Below, piece after piece: positions 22,919 through 34,055 of a stretch of 64,000 bases of DNA. The position numbers and the translations under genes were made by a program. The stretch lies in the NCBI RefSeq assembly GCF_023898315.1, contig NC_064614.1, forward strand, positions 495,024,109-495,088,108, in the 5' to 3' direction. How positions within the stretch are numbered: position 1 is the first letter of the stretch; every line of letters starts with the position of its first letter. Below the pieces are notes generated by a model. The model was not told where the DNA came from and ran no database searches. It was given only the letters and a program-made list of their open reading frames with translations. Source of the stretch: Schistocerca nitens. Taxonomy: Eukaryota; Arthropoda; Insecta; Orthoptera; Acrididae.

Positions 22919-24377
22919 GGATATCGCTGCACTATTTTTCACACGTGTACTACAATGTCAAAGGGCATTTTTGGGTCATATAGTAATTCAGCCTGCAATG
23001 ACATTTGGTCATCTCCCAATTGACCAGGAAGAGTGGCATAGGGGAGTGGGGAGGGCGGAGTGGAAGGGGAGAGGAGTGGTGGTAGCAACTTGAAAGAGGT
23101 CAGACAGATCTGGAACTTGAATAAATAAATGATAAGAGCATTGCAGAGTTTGTTTACATTAGGGTCATAAACTACACTTACATATACATAACTTTTGAGT
23201 ACACATGGACTGTTTTCTTACATGAGGGCCAATGCCATATGCCATAGTGCTTTACATAAGAAGAACAATGCGTCCACTGAGACAGTAACGGCTTTCGTGC
23301 ACCACTGTTTGAATTTCCCACCATTCTATACTTATGACTGCCTTTATGGCAGCGATTCTCATCCTGAGAGTCGCAGCCTCGGAGATGGAGACGAGAGCAC
23401 TAAATGGGGAAAGGGGGCTGAGCTTACTGAAAAAAGAAGAATATGAATTCAAAAACTGATTAATCTATTAAAAGGAAATCACATTTACAGTAGTATAGTG
23501 CACTTATAAATGAGATAGCATCAGTACTGCACATTGCATTTAATATAAGTCAGCTGATGGCTAGAAGAGGTTATTTGTGAATTACATTCCATTGAAGCAT
23601 TCACATTTCGTCCAAAACAGTACTTAGATTGTGGATTGCCATACAGTGAAAGCAGGCAGACTGTAAATACAGCTGTATATTCCCAGCCTCCATAAAAATA
23701 AAAGAATGTAGCTTTAGATAGAGAATCGTGTTCTTTCTCATAATCAACTTCAGGCGAATTTTTTTGACCTCTAGAGAAGAAGCTCTGCCCTTCATACACA
23801 GAACAGGCAAAGAACATATGCATGAGTTTTGTGTTTCTACAAGTGCAAATATGACAGATGTTTTAAGATCGTGTCGAAGGTTTGTGATACCTGCACAGTG
23901 TGTCGTCCGTCGGCCGTCGCAATTTAATCTATTATTATTATTATTTTGATTGTTGCCGATTTACGTGGTGGGCCTTAATAAAAATGATATTTCATTCAAT
24001 TTTGTTTACGATTAAATACTTTTGTGAAGTTCTCCTTTTTAACAATATTAATCTTAAATTATTTGTTACGTTAATGAATGCTAGACTCGCTGAATCTTAA
24101 AACATGAGCATATAAGTTGAACAATGGAATAAACTTTTCATATTAATTTCCTCGGCTAGTCAGTTCACTTTAAAGCAAAAAATCTTTAGCTATTGATTAC
24201 AATTGCGGCCCACACACGCGCGAGAGTATTTTTTCTTACCTCCATTAACCATTGCATTGTAGTCGGAGTCCTGGCTCTGGCTCTCTGCTATGGTACTGAA
24301 AATAAGAACCTTAAAGCTACGTATTTTCTGCAACTTGGTGCGGCTGTGGAGAAAAACAGCTACAAGTAAGTGCCACA
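22919..24377. other. Unassigned DNA
   Basis: No recognised coding domain, inverted repeat or LTR. A short (ATT)n run lies at 23928-23946 and a purine-rich stretch at 23030-23090. Open frames are under 101 codons and unlike any family I know. Confidence 0.5.
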
Positions 24378-24391
24378 TTTGAAGATGATTA

Positions 24392-24589
24392 GCTGCGCGG
24401 GGTTAGCCGAGCGGCCTTACGCGCTGCAGTCATGGATTGTGAGGCTGGTCCCGGTGGAGGTACGAGTCCTCCCTCGGGCATGGGTGCGTGTGTTTGTCCT
24501 TAGGATGATTTAGGTTAAGTAGTGTGTAAGCTCAGGGACTGATGACCTTAGCAGTTAAGTCCCATAAGATTTCACACACATTTGAACAT
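24392..24589 (+). mobile_element. tRNA-headed SINE (B-head)
   Basis: The head has ggttagccgagcggcc and ggtacgagtcc, like A and B boxes of a tRNA-Leu-type gene; the tail is related to that of the A-head SINEs (gggactgatgacc, agtcccata, cacatttgaac). Flanked by the 14-bp duplication TTTGAAGATGATTA (24378-24391, 24590-24603). Confidence 0.9.
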
Positions 24590-25349
24590 TTTGAAGATGA
24601 TTATCTCCGTAAAGTGCATTCACGAACTCATATTACTTGTGAGCATAATTTTCGCCGTAACGGCTGAACGGTAAGAGGCGCCCAAGCAAGGAAACATTCC
24701 ACCTCTCACGTCCTCGCACGCCGCAACAGCCTTGCTACGTTCCCTCTACACCCCGCGCTCCCCTGAGCTAATCCATCAACTTTTCGTGGCCAACTGTAAG
24801 GCAGAGTAACAGAGGGCCATCGATTCTGGTTCTGTCAATGTAGCGGATCGGTGTTGTGAAATAGCAATGAACTTACAAGTTCTTCATAATTTGTAAGGTT
24901 GATAACTTTGTAGCTTTGGTGTATATATACAGGTGAGTTATGTAACACGCAACAGCCCTTTTATTTCGTGAACGGTACCGCGTATCCAAACGTGGTTTCC
25001 GGCAAATGTTAGAGCGTCGAGAGGCACGTATTTTTTATTTGGTTAATGCTTTTAGCGCTGGTATCAACGGAGATATTGGAGGAAGTACTTTATGTAAAGG
25101 CAACCGTATACTTTTTATAGCGGCATTCGATAGCTCTTGAAAAGACAATTACGGTGATATAGCATTTATTAATGTTGACGCTGAAACATGTCGTAAAAGA
25201 ATTCGAGAAAGGTTCCAGAACTTGAGAGCACAGTGGCCAGAATCGGCATTAGCGGTGCAGACACCGCCAAGCAGAACTGTGTCTGAATGTCAACACATTT
25301 GCCTGTCTATTTGTCTGCTTTGCAGGCCGCTCATTTGCGCTTCAACATT

Positions 25350-25878
25350 CGTTGTGAGCAGACATGTACACCAAGTTGGACATACTACTTTTACGTGACG
25401 AATGTAAAAGAAATGCCGTAAAAATAGTACAGTAGTATAAGGCTATCTTTCTGGATCGCCAATGTCCGACGTGGCAGGCAGTCGCACGAATTATTAAGAC
25501 GCTATTGCGCACAGGACAAGAAAGAAGACGAAGAAGCTGTTCTGGCTGCGACGCTAATGAATCCACACACTGATATGAGGCGTGTTGCCAAGGAATGTGT
25601 GACATTCACATTCTGCATGAAGAGGATCTCCATTCTTACCAACAGTCGCTAATCAGGCACTCGAAGACTGTGATTGCGAACGTCTTACAGAATTTTGCTC
25701 ATTTGCCCTTCAGCAACAGAGAGACGACTCTACGTTTTTCCACCGTGTGCTTTTTAACGATGAAGCAACGTTACCTAACCACGCTAATGTAAATTTGCGT
25801 AACATACGCTACTGGGCAGCCGAAATCCACACTGGCTTCGTCAGGTGCAACACTAAAAATGCCTTGGATTATTGCCTT
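25350..25878 (+). pseudogene. DD41D-type transposase remnant
   Basis: Blocks resemble the transposase at 15221: a DNA-binding part near 25395-25580 and the first catalytic block LFNDEATL followed by NVNLRNIRYWAAE (25750-25835). A SINE cuts it at 25892 and nothing convincing follows it to the second catalytic Asp. Frames change several times. Confidence 0.65.
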
Positions 25879-25891
25879 GGATCTTATTGCA

Positions 25892-26084
25892 AATGGTCAA
25901 ATGCGTGTGAAATCTTATGGGACTTAATTGCTAAGGTCATCAGTCTCTAAGCTTACACACTACTAAATTATCCTAAGGACGAACACACACACCCATGCCC
26001 GAGGGAGGACTCGAACCTCCGCCGGGACCAGCCGCACAGTGCATGACTGCAGCGCCTTATGCCGCTCGGCTAATCCCGCGCGGC
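25892..26084 (-). mobile_element. tRNA-headed SINE (B-head), antisense
   Basis: Reverse complement of the type at 24392, flanked by the 13-bp duplication GGATCTTATTGCA (25879-25891, 26085-26097). Interrupts the transposase remnant. Confidence 0.92.
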
Positions 26085-26338
26085 GGATCTTATTGCATCT
26101 CAGGCGTTCTAAATGGAGATGCTTAGTCACACTTTCTGACGAGCATTCTCCCAGTTGTTCGAGAAGAGGTAACACCGAATAACAGTGTATGTGGCTGCGA
26201 CACGACGGTTGTTCAGCTCACTCGTGCCTTGTTCTAACACAATTACTGAATGAGTACTTTCCTGGACATAGGATAGGAGGAAATTCTGTTGTCAAATGGC
26301 TGCGAGGTCCCCCGACTTGACTTCTCTCGATTTCTTTC

Positions 26339-26536
26339 AAATGGTTCAAATGGCTCTGAGCACTATGGGACTTAACATCTGTGGTCATCAGTCCCCTAGA
26401 ACTTAGAACTACTTAAACCTAACTAACCTAAGGACATCACACACAACCATGCCCGAGGCAGGATTCGAACCTGCGACCGTAGCAGTCGCGCGGTTCCGGA
26501 CTGAGCGCCTAGAACCGCGAGACCACCGCGGCCGGC
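26339..26536 (-). mobile_element. tRNA-headed SINE (A-head), antisense
   Basis: Flanked by the perfect 14-bp duplication TCTCGATTTCTTTC (26325-26338, 26537-26550). Tail and head match the type at 19409. Confidence 0.93.
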
Positions 26537-27794
26537 TCTCGATTTCTTTCTGTAGGGAGCACTCAAAGACGCAGTCTATGATGAAGCCCCAAATACGCCG
26601 GACGATATGTGTTGTCGAGTCGCCAGTGCATGCTTACCACATCATTCGTTGTAATTACATCTGTTCATCGTTCTTTCGAACGACGATTGCAAATGTGCTT
26701 TTCAGTCCATGGTCAAGAGTTTGAACAGTTGCTTAAATAAAGTACAAAGTTATTATTTTTTTTAAGATAAAATTTGCGTTATGGGATTTGAGCGGTTACC
26801 AAGTCGTCGTTAGTCAATTGTTTATTTAATTTACGTATGTACGAAATTGCACTGCAGTGTCAAATAAGTCGACAGCGTGTAATGTACGTAGCTAGAAACA
26901 TTATCATTATGCGCTTATGTGTTCAGCATGAAATGTTGTTTCGGTAGCAAGAATATTTATTTTGCGATGTACAGGTGTGCACCAAAGTATTTTTATTAAA
27001 ATGTTTGGTTCAACGAATGTATCACATATGATAAAAATTTAGAGTAGTGTAGGTAGAGACAGTTGTCCAACAACATGTATTTCACCTTTAAGAAGCAAAC
27101 AGCAACGTACAGGAAAAGACAGGTCAAATCTTCCGTCTAAAATTTAGATATTTAATACAGTAGCTGCTTTTTGCAGCGTATGAGCTTTTTTTTATTTTTG
27201 AAGAGCGAAGAATTGATTTCTCTGTTTCATCTCACGGAAATCTGGGAGAATACTCAATCTTGAAATAGTTTTCTTAAGCCATTTGTGATACGCTTGATTC
27301 TAGCCCATGTCGTATTTCCAAAAATAACATTCGCATTTGAGCTTGCATCTAGGTCGTAAGTTGGTTCAACGGGAAATAAAGCTTTATTCTCGTAGCACAG
27401 GCCTACCTTAGGTGTACAGTAACGCAGCCTGGTCCGAGACACCTTCTTGGCAGTGTTTGCACTGCAAATCCGGTTTCCAACCAATGTGCTCTTACATTCT
27501 AGGACACTTCTCATTTTTTTACGACAGGTTTTAACGTCAACATTAACAAACGCTGTATCACTGTAACTGTCTTCTCAAGTGATATCGAATGCAGTCATAA
27601 AAAGGATATAGTTCCATTCAAAAAGCGTACTTACTTCAATATCTCAGCTGATATCTGTCCTAAAAACATTAAACAAACAAAAACGATACGTGCTCCTTGA
27701 CGCCCTAACATTTGCCAAAAACCGTGTTTCGGTATGCGTAACAGTTCACGGAATAAAACAGGCGTTACGTCATACGTGACTCGCCCTGTGTATA

Positions 27795-28996
27795 CACTGA
27801 AGCGCCAAAGAAACTGATATAGGCATGCATTTTAAAATACAGATATATGTAAACAGGCAGAATATGGCGCTGCGGTCAGCAACTCCTATATAAGACATCA
27901 ACTGTCTGGCTCAGTTGTTAGACCGATTACTGATGCAACAATTGCAGATTATCAAGGTTTAAGTGAGTTTTAACGTGGTGTTACAGTTGGCACACAAGCG
28001 ATGGGATACTGCTCTCCGAGGTAGCGATGAAATGAGGATTTTCCCGTACGACCTTTCCACGAGTGTACCGTCAATATCAGGACTCCGGTAAAACATCAAA
28101 CGTCCGACATCGCTTTGGCCGGAAAAAGTTCCTGCAATAATGGGAATAACGACGACTGAAGAGAATCGTTCAGCGTGACAGAAGTGCAACACTTCCGCAA
28201 ACTGCTGCAGATTTCAGTGCTGGGCCATCAAAAAGTGTCAGCGTGCGAACTATTCAACGAAACATCATCGATATGGGCTTTCGGTGTCGAAGGCTCACTC
28301 GTGTAATCTTGATGACTCCACGAAACAAAGCTTTACATCTCTCCTGGGCTCGTCAACATCGACATTGGACTGTTGATGACTGGTCGGAAGAGTCTCGTTT
28401 CAAACTGTGTCGAGTGGATGGAAGTGTAATGGTATGGGGTCAACGTCGTGAATCCATGGACCCTGCATGTCAGCAGGGGACTGTTCAAGCTGGTGGAGGC
28501 TCTATAATGGCATGGGGCGTGTGCAGTTGCAGTGATATAGGACCTCTCATACGTCTAGATACGGTTCTGAGAGGTGATACGTACGTAAGCATCCTTTCTG
28601 ATCACCTGCTTCCATTCATGTCAATTGTGCATTCCGCCGGACTTGGGCAATTCCAGCAGGACAATGCGATACCCCACGCGTCCAGAATTGCTACAGCGTG
28701 GCTCCAGGGACACTTCTGTGTTGAAACACTTCCGCTGGCCACCAAACTCCCCAGATGTGAACATTATTGAGCACTTGTGGGATGCCTTGCAACGTGGTGT
28801 TGAGAAGAGATCTCAACCCCCTCGTACTCTTACGAATTTATGGGCAGCCCTGCAGGATACATGGTGTCAGTTCCTTCCAGCACTACTTCAGACATTTTTT
28901 GAGTCCATGACAACGTAGTGGTGCGGTACTTCTGCGTGCTCGAGGGGGCCTTACGCGATATTAGGCAAGTGTACCAGTTTCTTTGGCTCTTCAGTG
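27795..28996 (+). mobile_element. Tc1-like transposon inside the right TIR of the long-TIR element
   Basis: Inverted ends begin CACTGAAGCGCCAAAGAAACTG, with TA duplications (27793-27794, 28997-28998). It splits the right arm of the 24645-29310 element, so it came later. Confidence 0.92.
27960..28918 (+). pseudogene. Tc1-type transposase with altered first catalytic residue
   Basis: The 5' third is broken by stops; 28243-28770 is open and has the region that normally reads SDESRF, here SEESRF, so the first catalytic Asp is Glu. The second Asp survives in QQDNAIPHAS. A frame change near 28720 separates it from SPDVNIIEHLWD in 28625-28918, which ends at TAG 28916-28918. Either change alone would be expected to abolish activity. 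Confidence 0.85.
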
Positions 28997-29329
28997 TATA
29001 TACACAAAGCTACAAAGTTACAAACCTTACAGATTACCAAGAATATGTAAGTTCGCTTCTATTTCGCAACACCGCTCCTCTACATTAACGGAAACGATGG
29101 CCCCGTTGCTCTGTCTTACAGATGGGCACAAAAAGTTGATGGATTACCTTAGGAGAGCTCGGGGTGCAGGGGGAAAGGAGCTAGACCGTTGCGGCTTGCG
29201 AGGACGTGAGAGAGGGAATGTTTTCTTGTTTGTCTTCCAGAGCTGACAACTCACAGGCATGCGCGCCTCGTACCGTTCAGCCGCAACGGCGACAAATACA
29301 CACGCAATTAGTAGACACAGTGTGCAGGT

Positions 29330-29512
29330 TCAAATGGCTCTGAGCACTATGGGACTTAACATCTGAAGTCATCAGTCCCCTAGAACTTAGAACTACTTAA
29401 ACCTATCTAACCTAACACACATCCATGCCCAAGGCAGGATTCGAACCTGCGACCGTAGCGGACACGCGGATCCAGACTGAAGCGCCTAGAACCGCACGGC
29501 CACACAGGCCGG
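29330..29512 (-). mobile_element. tRNA-headed SINE (A-head), antisense
   Basis: Flanked by the 14-bp duplication CACAGTGTGCAGGT (29316-29329, 29513-29526). Lies just outside the right end of the long-TIR element. Confidence 0.92.
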
Positions 29513-29644
29513 CACAGTGTGCAGGTATCATAAAGCTTTGGCACGATCGTAAAATCTCTATTACATCTGATTTTGTAGAAAAACAAATCTGCTGCATATA
29601 TTCACCTATATATACGTCTCAGTAAAATCCCACATCGGCATCTG

Positions 29645-30240
29645 TACTCTGCAAGCCACTGTATGATGTGTGACGGAGCACACAAAGTTTATCAGTGTCA
29701 AAAGTAATACTAGTCCATTTGTGGGTCGTATGGTGGAAGAAGGACTTTGCATGAGCACGGGCCTCTTTAACTTTTGTGTCGTGGTCGCTACAGGAGATGT
29801 ATCTGAGAGAAACTCTCATGTTTGTCGACGCATCTTGGAAAGTGAGCATTCGGAATTTTGAAAGCAGGTCTCCCTGCTAGGCAGGACGTATTTCTTGTAA
29901 TGTCTTACTCTGCAGTTTGTAGAGCATTTCTGTGGCACTCTCATGGTTATTAAGCCCTGTGACGAATCGTTCAAGCTCTTCTTTGAATCTTAGTTATCTC
30001 TTCAGTTACTCCGACTTGGCAAGTGGATCACACTAATGGAGAATGTTCGAGTACTGGTCTATTGAGGGCTTTGTAAGCAAACCTTTCATGCGTAAACTAC
30101 ACTTTCTTACGATTCTTCCAATAAATCTGAGCGTAACACTGCCCAGGGTTAAATTACCGTGGAAGTTCCTTTTTGAATCGCTTCAGACGGAAACTCCTAG
30201 ATGCTTGAAGGTTGTAACTGATTTCAGTGACTTTGCGCCA
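29645..30240 (-). mobile_element. Old CR1/jockey-like LINE fragment (LINE D family)
   Basis: Shares diverged blocks with 16072-16842: ctctgcaagccactgtatgatgtgtgacgg, then the antisense C-terminal ORF2 region (ctactggtctattgagggc, cttccaataaatctgagcg). No open frame. Mutated more than the other copies. Confidence 0.65.
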
Positions 30241-31746
30241 CACAAACGTAGCAGTACATTATACATGCGGCCATTACTCTCATATAAAATCCACAGATAC
30301 ACATACTACACGTGTCTCACATACCCGCGGAAATGCCAAAAATGGTTAATAAATATTGTCTTGCGTATGAAAACACACGAAAGCACAAAATCCAAAAACT
30401 AAGATAATAGTAGTGTCTGGTCTGGGATGCAACAAAATCAAAGAAAATACAACGTTCAGTGTTAACATTAACTGTGTAAAGGCCCTGATACGATAAAAAC
30501 TTCTTTCGGTAAGAGTCCTTGGAAGAATTGGACGCATACTTGTACTCTCATATTTTGTTACATGGATGGAAAGGTCTGTGCTGTGATAAATTGTTTGTTA
30601 TCTCAGAATATAATGATTGTTCGTTCACATAAAATAATGGATTTTATTTACTGTTCGTATATGTGTAAAGCATCTTTATTGCCATTTTAAGTGTTGCAGT
30701 TGTAAGTTAATTGTTGGCCGCAATTGCTGCGACAATCTCTAAATTCACCTAAAGCTGGGCACGGCGTCCACATATTAGCAAAAAACTGGCTTTTTTGATC
30801 AATAGAAGTAAAATACGTATGCAAGCGCATGTTTACAGAATTTTAATTATTTCAGGTACACTAGGACGCAGCCTGCTGCGTAAGTTAATACAATGACGTA
30901 GTTCAAATTCATTTATGATTTTCAGCTGCTTGTAAATGTTTTCTAGGTTGTCAGCAACCGTACATGTAGAAACCACATTTACCCTGAAAATAAGACAGTT
31001 CGTGTTCTCCTATTAATGTGCTGTTGAAGAGAACATCAGGCGTCATAATCTTATGAAGCTAGCCACTTCTTTATACAAACAGTGCATAGATGGAAACGTC
31101 TGTTGCGTGATAAATTCTGTTTGTTATCTGAGAATATAATGATTGTTCGTTCTCGTGAAATATCGGATTTTATTTAAACGGGATCATCGCGTGTGAAAGA
31201 ACAACACCCTCTCCGACAAGCGGTTGAACGTACCCCGTGCGATAAATATAGAACTGCAGTGTGCATTCACCATTATCATTATTTCACTCAGCACTGCGAC
31301 TGCGAGCACAGGTCTGGAGACTATCATTATGCTAGCGTGTAAATGAGAGGAATGCTGTTTCTTTCAGTCACTGCCCCCAACATTCGCAAAATCACGCTTA
31401 CGTTCTTTTTAGCGTTCCGTACCACAATCGATTAAATCGGAACCCTTACAGGATCACTTTGTTGTCCGTCTGTTAAAACTCCTTTTTCTCAGGGACGAGT
31501 AGAGATATCCAGTTGAAATTTATGTCACACACCAAGGACTACGGTCCTTTAGCGCTTTGAAGAATTCAAGCTTCTAAATCAATGCAGTCAAAAGATACGA
31601 CCAGTTTGTCACGCATTTTGATATTCGCATATTCGCTCACCAAAACTTACAGGGTACTTTCCGTTGACCTAGAATCATTAAATTTGACAAGAAGCAAGAT
31701 TCCACAATAAAAGTAAAGGAAAAAATCCGAAAATTGTTAATTATAT
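30241..31746. other. Unassigned DNA with a direct repeat and a widespread arthropod repeat
   Basis: A block of about 95 bases at 30559-30655 returns at 31087-31180 in the same orientation (gttatctgagaatataatgattgttcgttc in variant form). 31408-31600 carries a gcgttccgtacc...ggaacccttacagg...ttgttgtccgtctg motif set that I recall from many arthropod genomes. No gene recognised. Confidence 0.55.
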
Positions 31747-32055
31747 TGTCACGTAGAAGAAGGTGTAACTAGATGAATGACGAACACTAACTTCACTTAA
31801 CGAAGGTTTATTCAGCACTTACACATACAAGAGCGCGGAGCGAACTCCAGCCAGAACACATACAGTACATATACAGCTACAGAACATTCCAGTACAATAA
31901 TTCTTGACATTTGTGGATACTTCTAAAAGGTACTCGAACCGAATATAGAAATTAAAATTGTACAGTCTAGGTGAGTTTTGAATTCACGACGCTCCATGTA
32001 ACAGTTCAGTAGCATAACCACTACACCACGGTGTGACTCAGCGTCTGCTGCGACA
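31747..32055 (-). repeat. Solo-side 3' LTR of the truncated gypsy
   Basis: Begins TGTCACG and ends GCGACA on +, with TG...CA ends. On + it is followed at 32056-32068 by attagcccccctc, the complement of a polypurine tract, which fixes orientation and LTR edge. The other LTR is absent from the window. Confidence 0.75.
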
Positions 32056-32113
32056 ATTAGCCCCCCTCAAGTGAACAGCGTCTCGGTGTTACGTCGTCCT
32101 AGTCCGGGAACGA

Positions 32114-32907
32114 TCATCGGTCCTGCATACTCCGACTCCCGATGACTGGTGCTCGCCCTGGCGGTGACCTTCTTAGAACTTCTTCGTCACCTTTCCGCTT
32201 GTTGCCTGTCGCTAGAGCTTCGAATTTACCCTGGGTTGCAGGATCCTTATAGGGCTTCATTCGAAGGACGTGGACCGTATTTCTGATCTTTCGTCGTCTT
32301 GTGTCGGGATCGAAATCTTCATACGTAACGTCAGACAACTGTCTTACAACCTTATAAGGTCCAAAGTAGCGCCTGAGGAGCTTCTTAGAGAGACCAACCT
32401 TCCGAACAGGAGTGAAGATCCAGACGAGGTCACCAGGCTGGTAGACAACAGGGCGATGGCTCGCGTCATACCTTCGGCGATCGTTTTCTTGAGCCTGTAG
32501 CGTGCGGAGTCGAGCTAACTGCCGAGCTTCCTCAGCTCTGGTTAACACCTGACCGATGTAGTCGTCGTCCATGTCATCAGGGTGTAACGGAAACACGGTG
32601 TCCATAGTCGTAGTCGCCTCACGCACATGCACCAGGAAAAATGGCGTAAATCCTGTGGTGTCTTGTTTGGCGGTGTTGTAGGCAAGCGTCACGAAAGGTA
32701 GCACCTCATCCCAGTTGCTCTGCTCAACGTTGACGAACATTGACAGGATGTCGGCCAAGGTCTTATTAAGGCGATTAGTAAGCCAGTTAGTTTGCGGGTG
32801 GTAGGCAGTCGCCATGTGATGAGTAATGTTGCACCGACGGTTTATCTCTGTCACAAGATTTGATTGAAAAACTTTCCCTCCATCCGTGATTAACGACCTG
32901 TTATCCA
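32114..32907 (-). pseudogene. Integrase C-terminal half of gypsy pol
   Basis: An open minus-strand frame of about 264 codons. It has HMATAYHPQTN followed by the region of the catalytic Glu (usually NGLTERLN, here NWLTNRLN, so that Glu is changed), the helix TLADILSMFV, and the C-terminal GDLVWIFTPVRKVGLSKKLLRRYFGP-type module (key residues at about 32395-32440). Two of three catalytic residues lie upstream, beyond the truncation. Non-functional. Confidence 0.85.
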
Positions 32908-33892
32908 TGTTTGTACAATTTAATTCCGAATTTATGGCGCTTATTCTTTATATACTGAATGAAACTTAGTCTTCCTCGAAATGGCACAAGTGTTTCGTTA
33001 ATGCAAACTTCTTTCTCCGGCACAATTGCACTTTCAAATCTCTGCAGTAATTTATCAATAAGAGGTTGAATTTTGAATAAGCGGTTTCCCGGTGGGCACT
33101 GGTTGTTATCGAAAAAATGCCACATACGTAAAAGCAGTTCAAAACGATTGTGTGACATGACATTTTTTACATAGTTGTGATAGAGCATATTTCTTGACCA
33201 ATAATTTGGAATCCTCGGTTTTACATTTAGTGACATCCACAACAAAAATCCTAAAAATTGTTCAATTTCAGTTTTGCTGACATCAGTCCACTTTTTCAGT
33301 CGTGAATTAACAGGTACTGAATGACTTTCTAAGACTTGTTTTGCGTACAAATTAGTTTGTTGAGTCACATATTCTAAAATTTCATCAATTACAAAATATT
33401 TGAAGAAATCGTATGGTGGCTTGCCTTTGAGAGTTAGTGCAACAGAAGCATTTACACCAGAACTGGAATGAATAAATGTAAAGTTTTTCATATTTTTACC
33501 CGTAACTGGCCCCCAGAGAATCTCATTAGAATTTGTTCTAAATGTGTCATCTTCATCTTCAGAACTTTCTGATATTACACTTACTTCAACTGAACCCGAA
33601 TCAACTGCAGTAGTTATGGCACTAACACGGTTAGAGGTGCTTTGTTGCCTGGTTTTTACAGCTGTGAAGACTGGTTCTTTGACTGGATGTGGACATAAAA
33701 CTCTTCCTCCTAGCTTCACTGATGTGATTTCATCATCAGAACTTCCGGTTTCGCTTCCGGTCTCCCCTGGTACAAATTTACCTGAGCTATCACGAAATAA
33801 AGACACAGAATATTCATCACTTATGTCCATAACTTCATTTAAAAACTGCTGTACATGTCTTTGTTCATCTTCATAACTTATACGAGACATTT
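32908..33892 (-). pseudogene. piggyBac-type transposase, N-terminal half
   Basis: An open minus-strand frame reaching 34055; the likely start is the Met of MSRISYEDEQRH at about 33890, after a stretch rich in hydrophobic residues that is probably upstream non-coding DNA. It has an acidic N-terminus (EDEDDTF) and the piggyBac core entry with VPFRGRLSF...NKRHKFGIKLYK. The Asp usually found before the VPFRGR motif is Asn here (CINETLVPF), so the first catalytic residue is lost. The frame ends at the junction with the gypsy remnant and the second half is absent. I did not find TTAA-flanked ends. Confidence 0.82.
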
Positions 33893-34055
33893 TCTTCTGA
33901 CAAAATATCGATTTCTTGTGGAGCAAACAACACTGAATCAAGACTATAGCAACAATGCAGGAAAGCAATAATGGAACTGTACACAAATAATGCTGTGGAA
34001 TGAAAAACTGACAGGAGTACAAACCTAAAATTATTAGCGACATAGCAAATGACAC

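Larger units (their letters stand above)
24645..29310 (+). mobile_element. Long-TIR DD41D-type transposon, copy 2, with nested insertions
   Basis: The left arm (about 24645-25200) pairs in reverse complement with the right arm (about 27525-27794 plus 28997-29310, split by a Tc1 element), so the TIRs are about 550 bp. Without the Tc1 the element would be about 3.46 kb. The interior has a decayed transposase related to that at 15221 and two SINEs, and a B-head and an A-head SINE lie just outside the left and right ends. Arm sequences differ at many sites, so the copy is old. Confidence 0.8.
31747..32907 (-). mobile_element. Gypsy element 3' end, truncated
   Basis: A single LTR (31747-32055) and the integrase end of pol on the minus strand; the rest is missing where the sequence changes to piggyBac at about 32908. 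Whether this came from deletion or a later insertion cannot be told. Confidence 0.8.

Noticed and set aside
32056-32068. Poly-C microsatellite
   Set aside because: It is the complement of a polypurine tract next to an LTR, which explains it.
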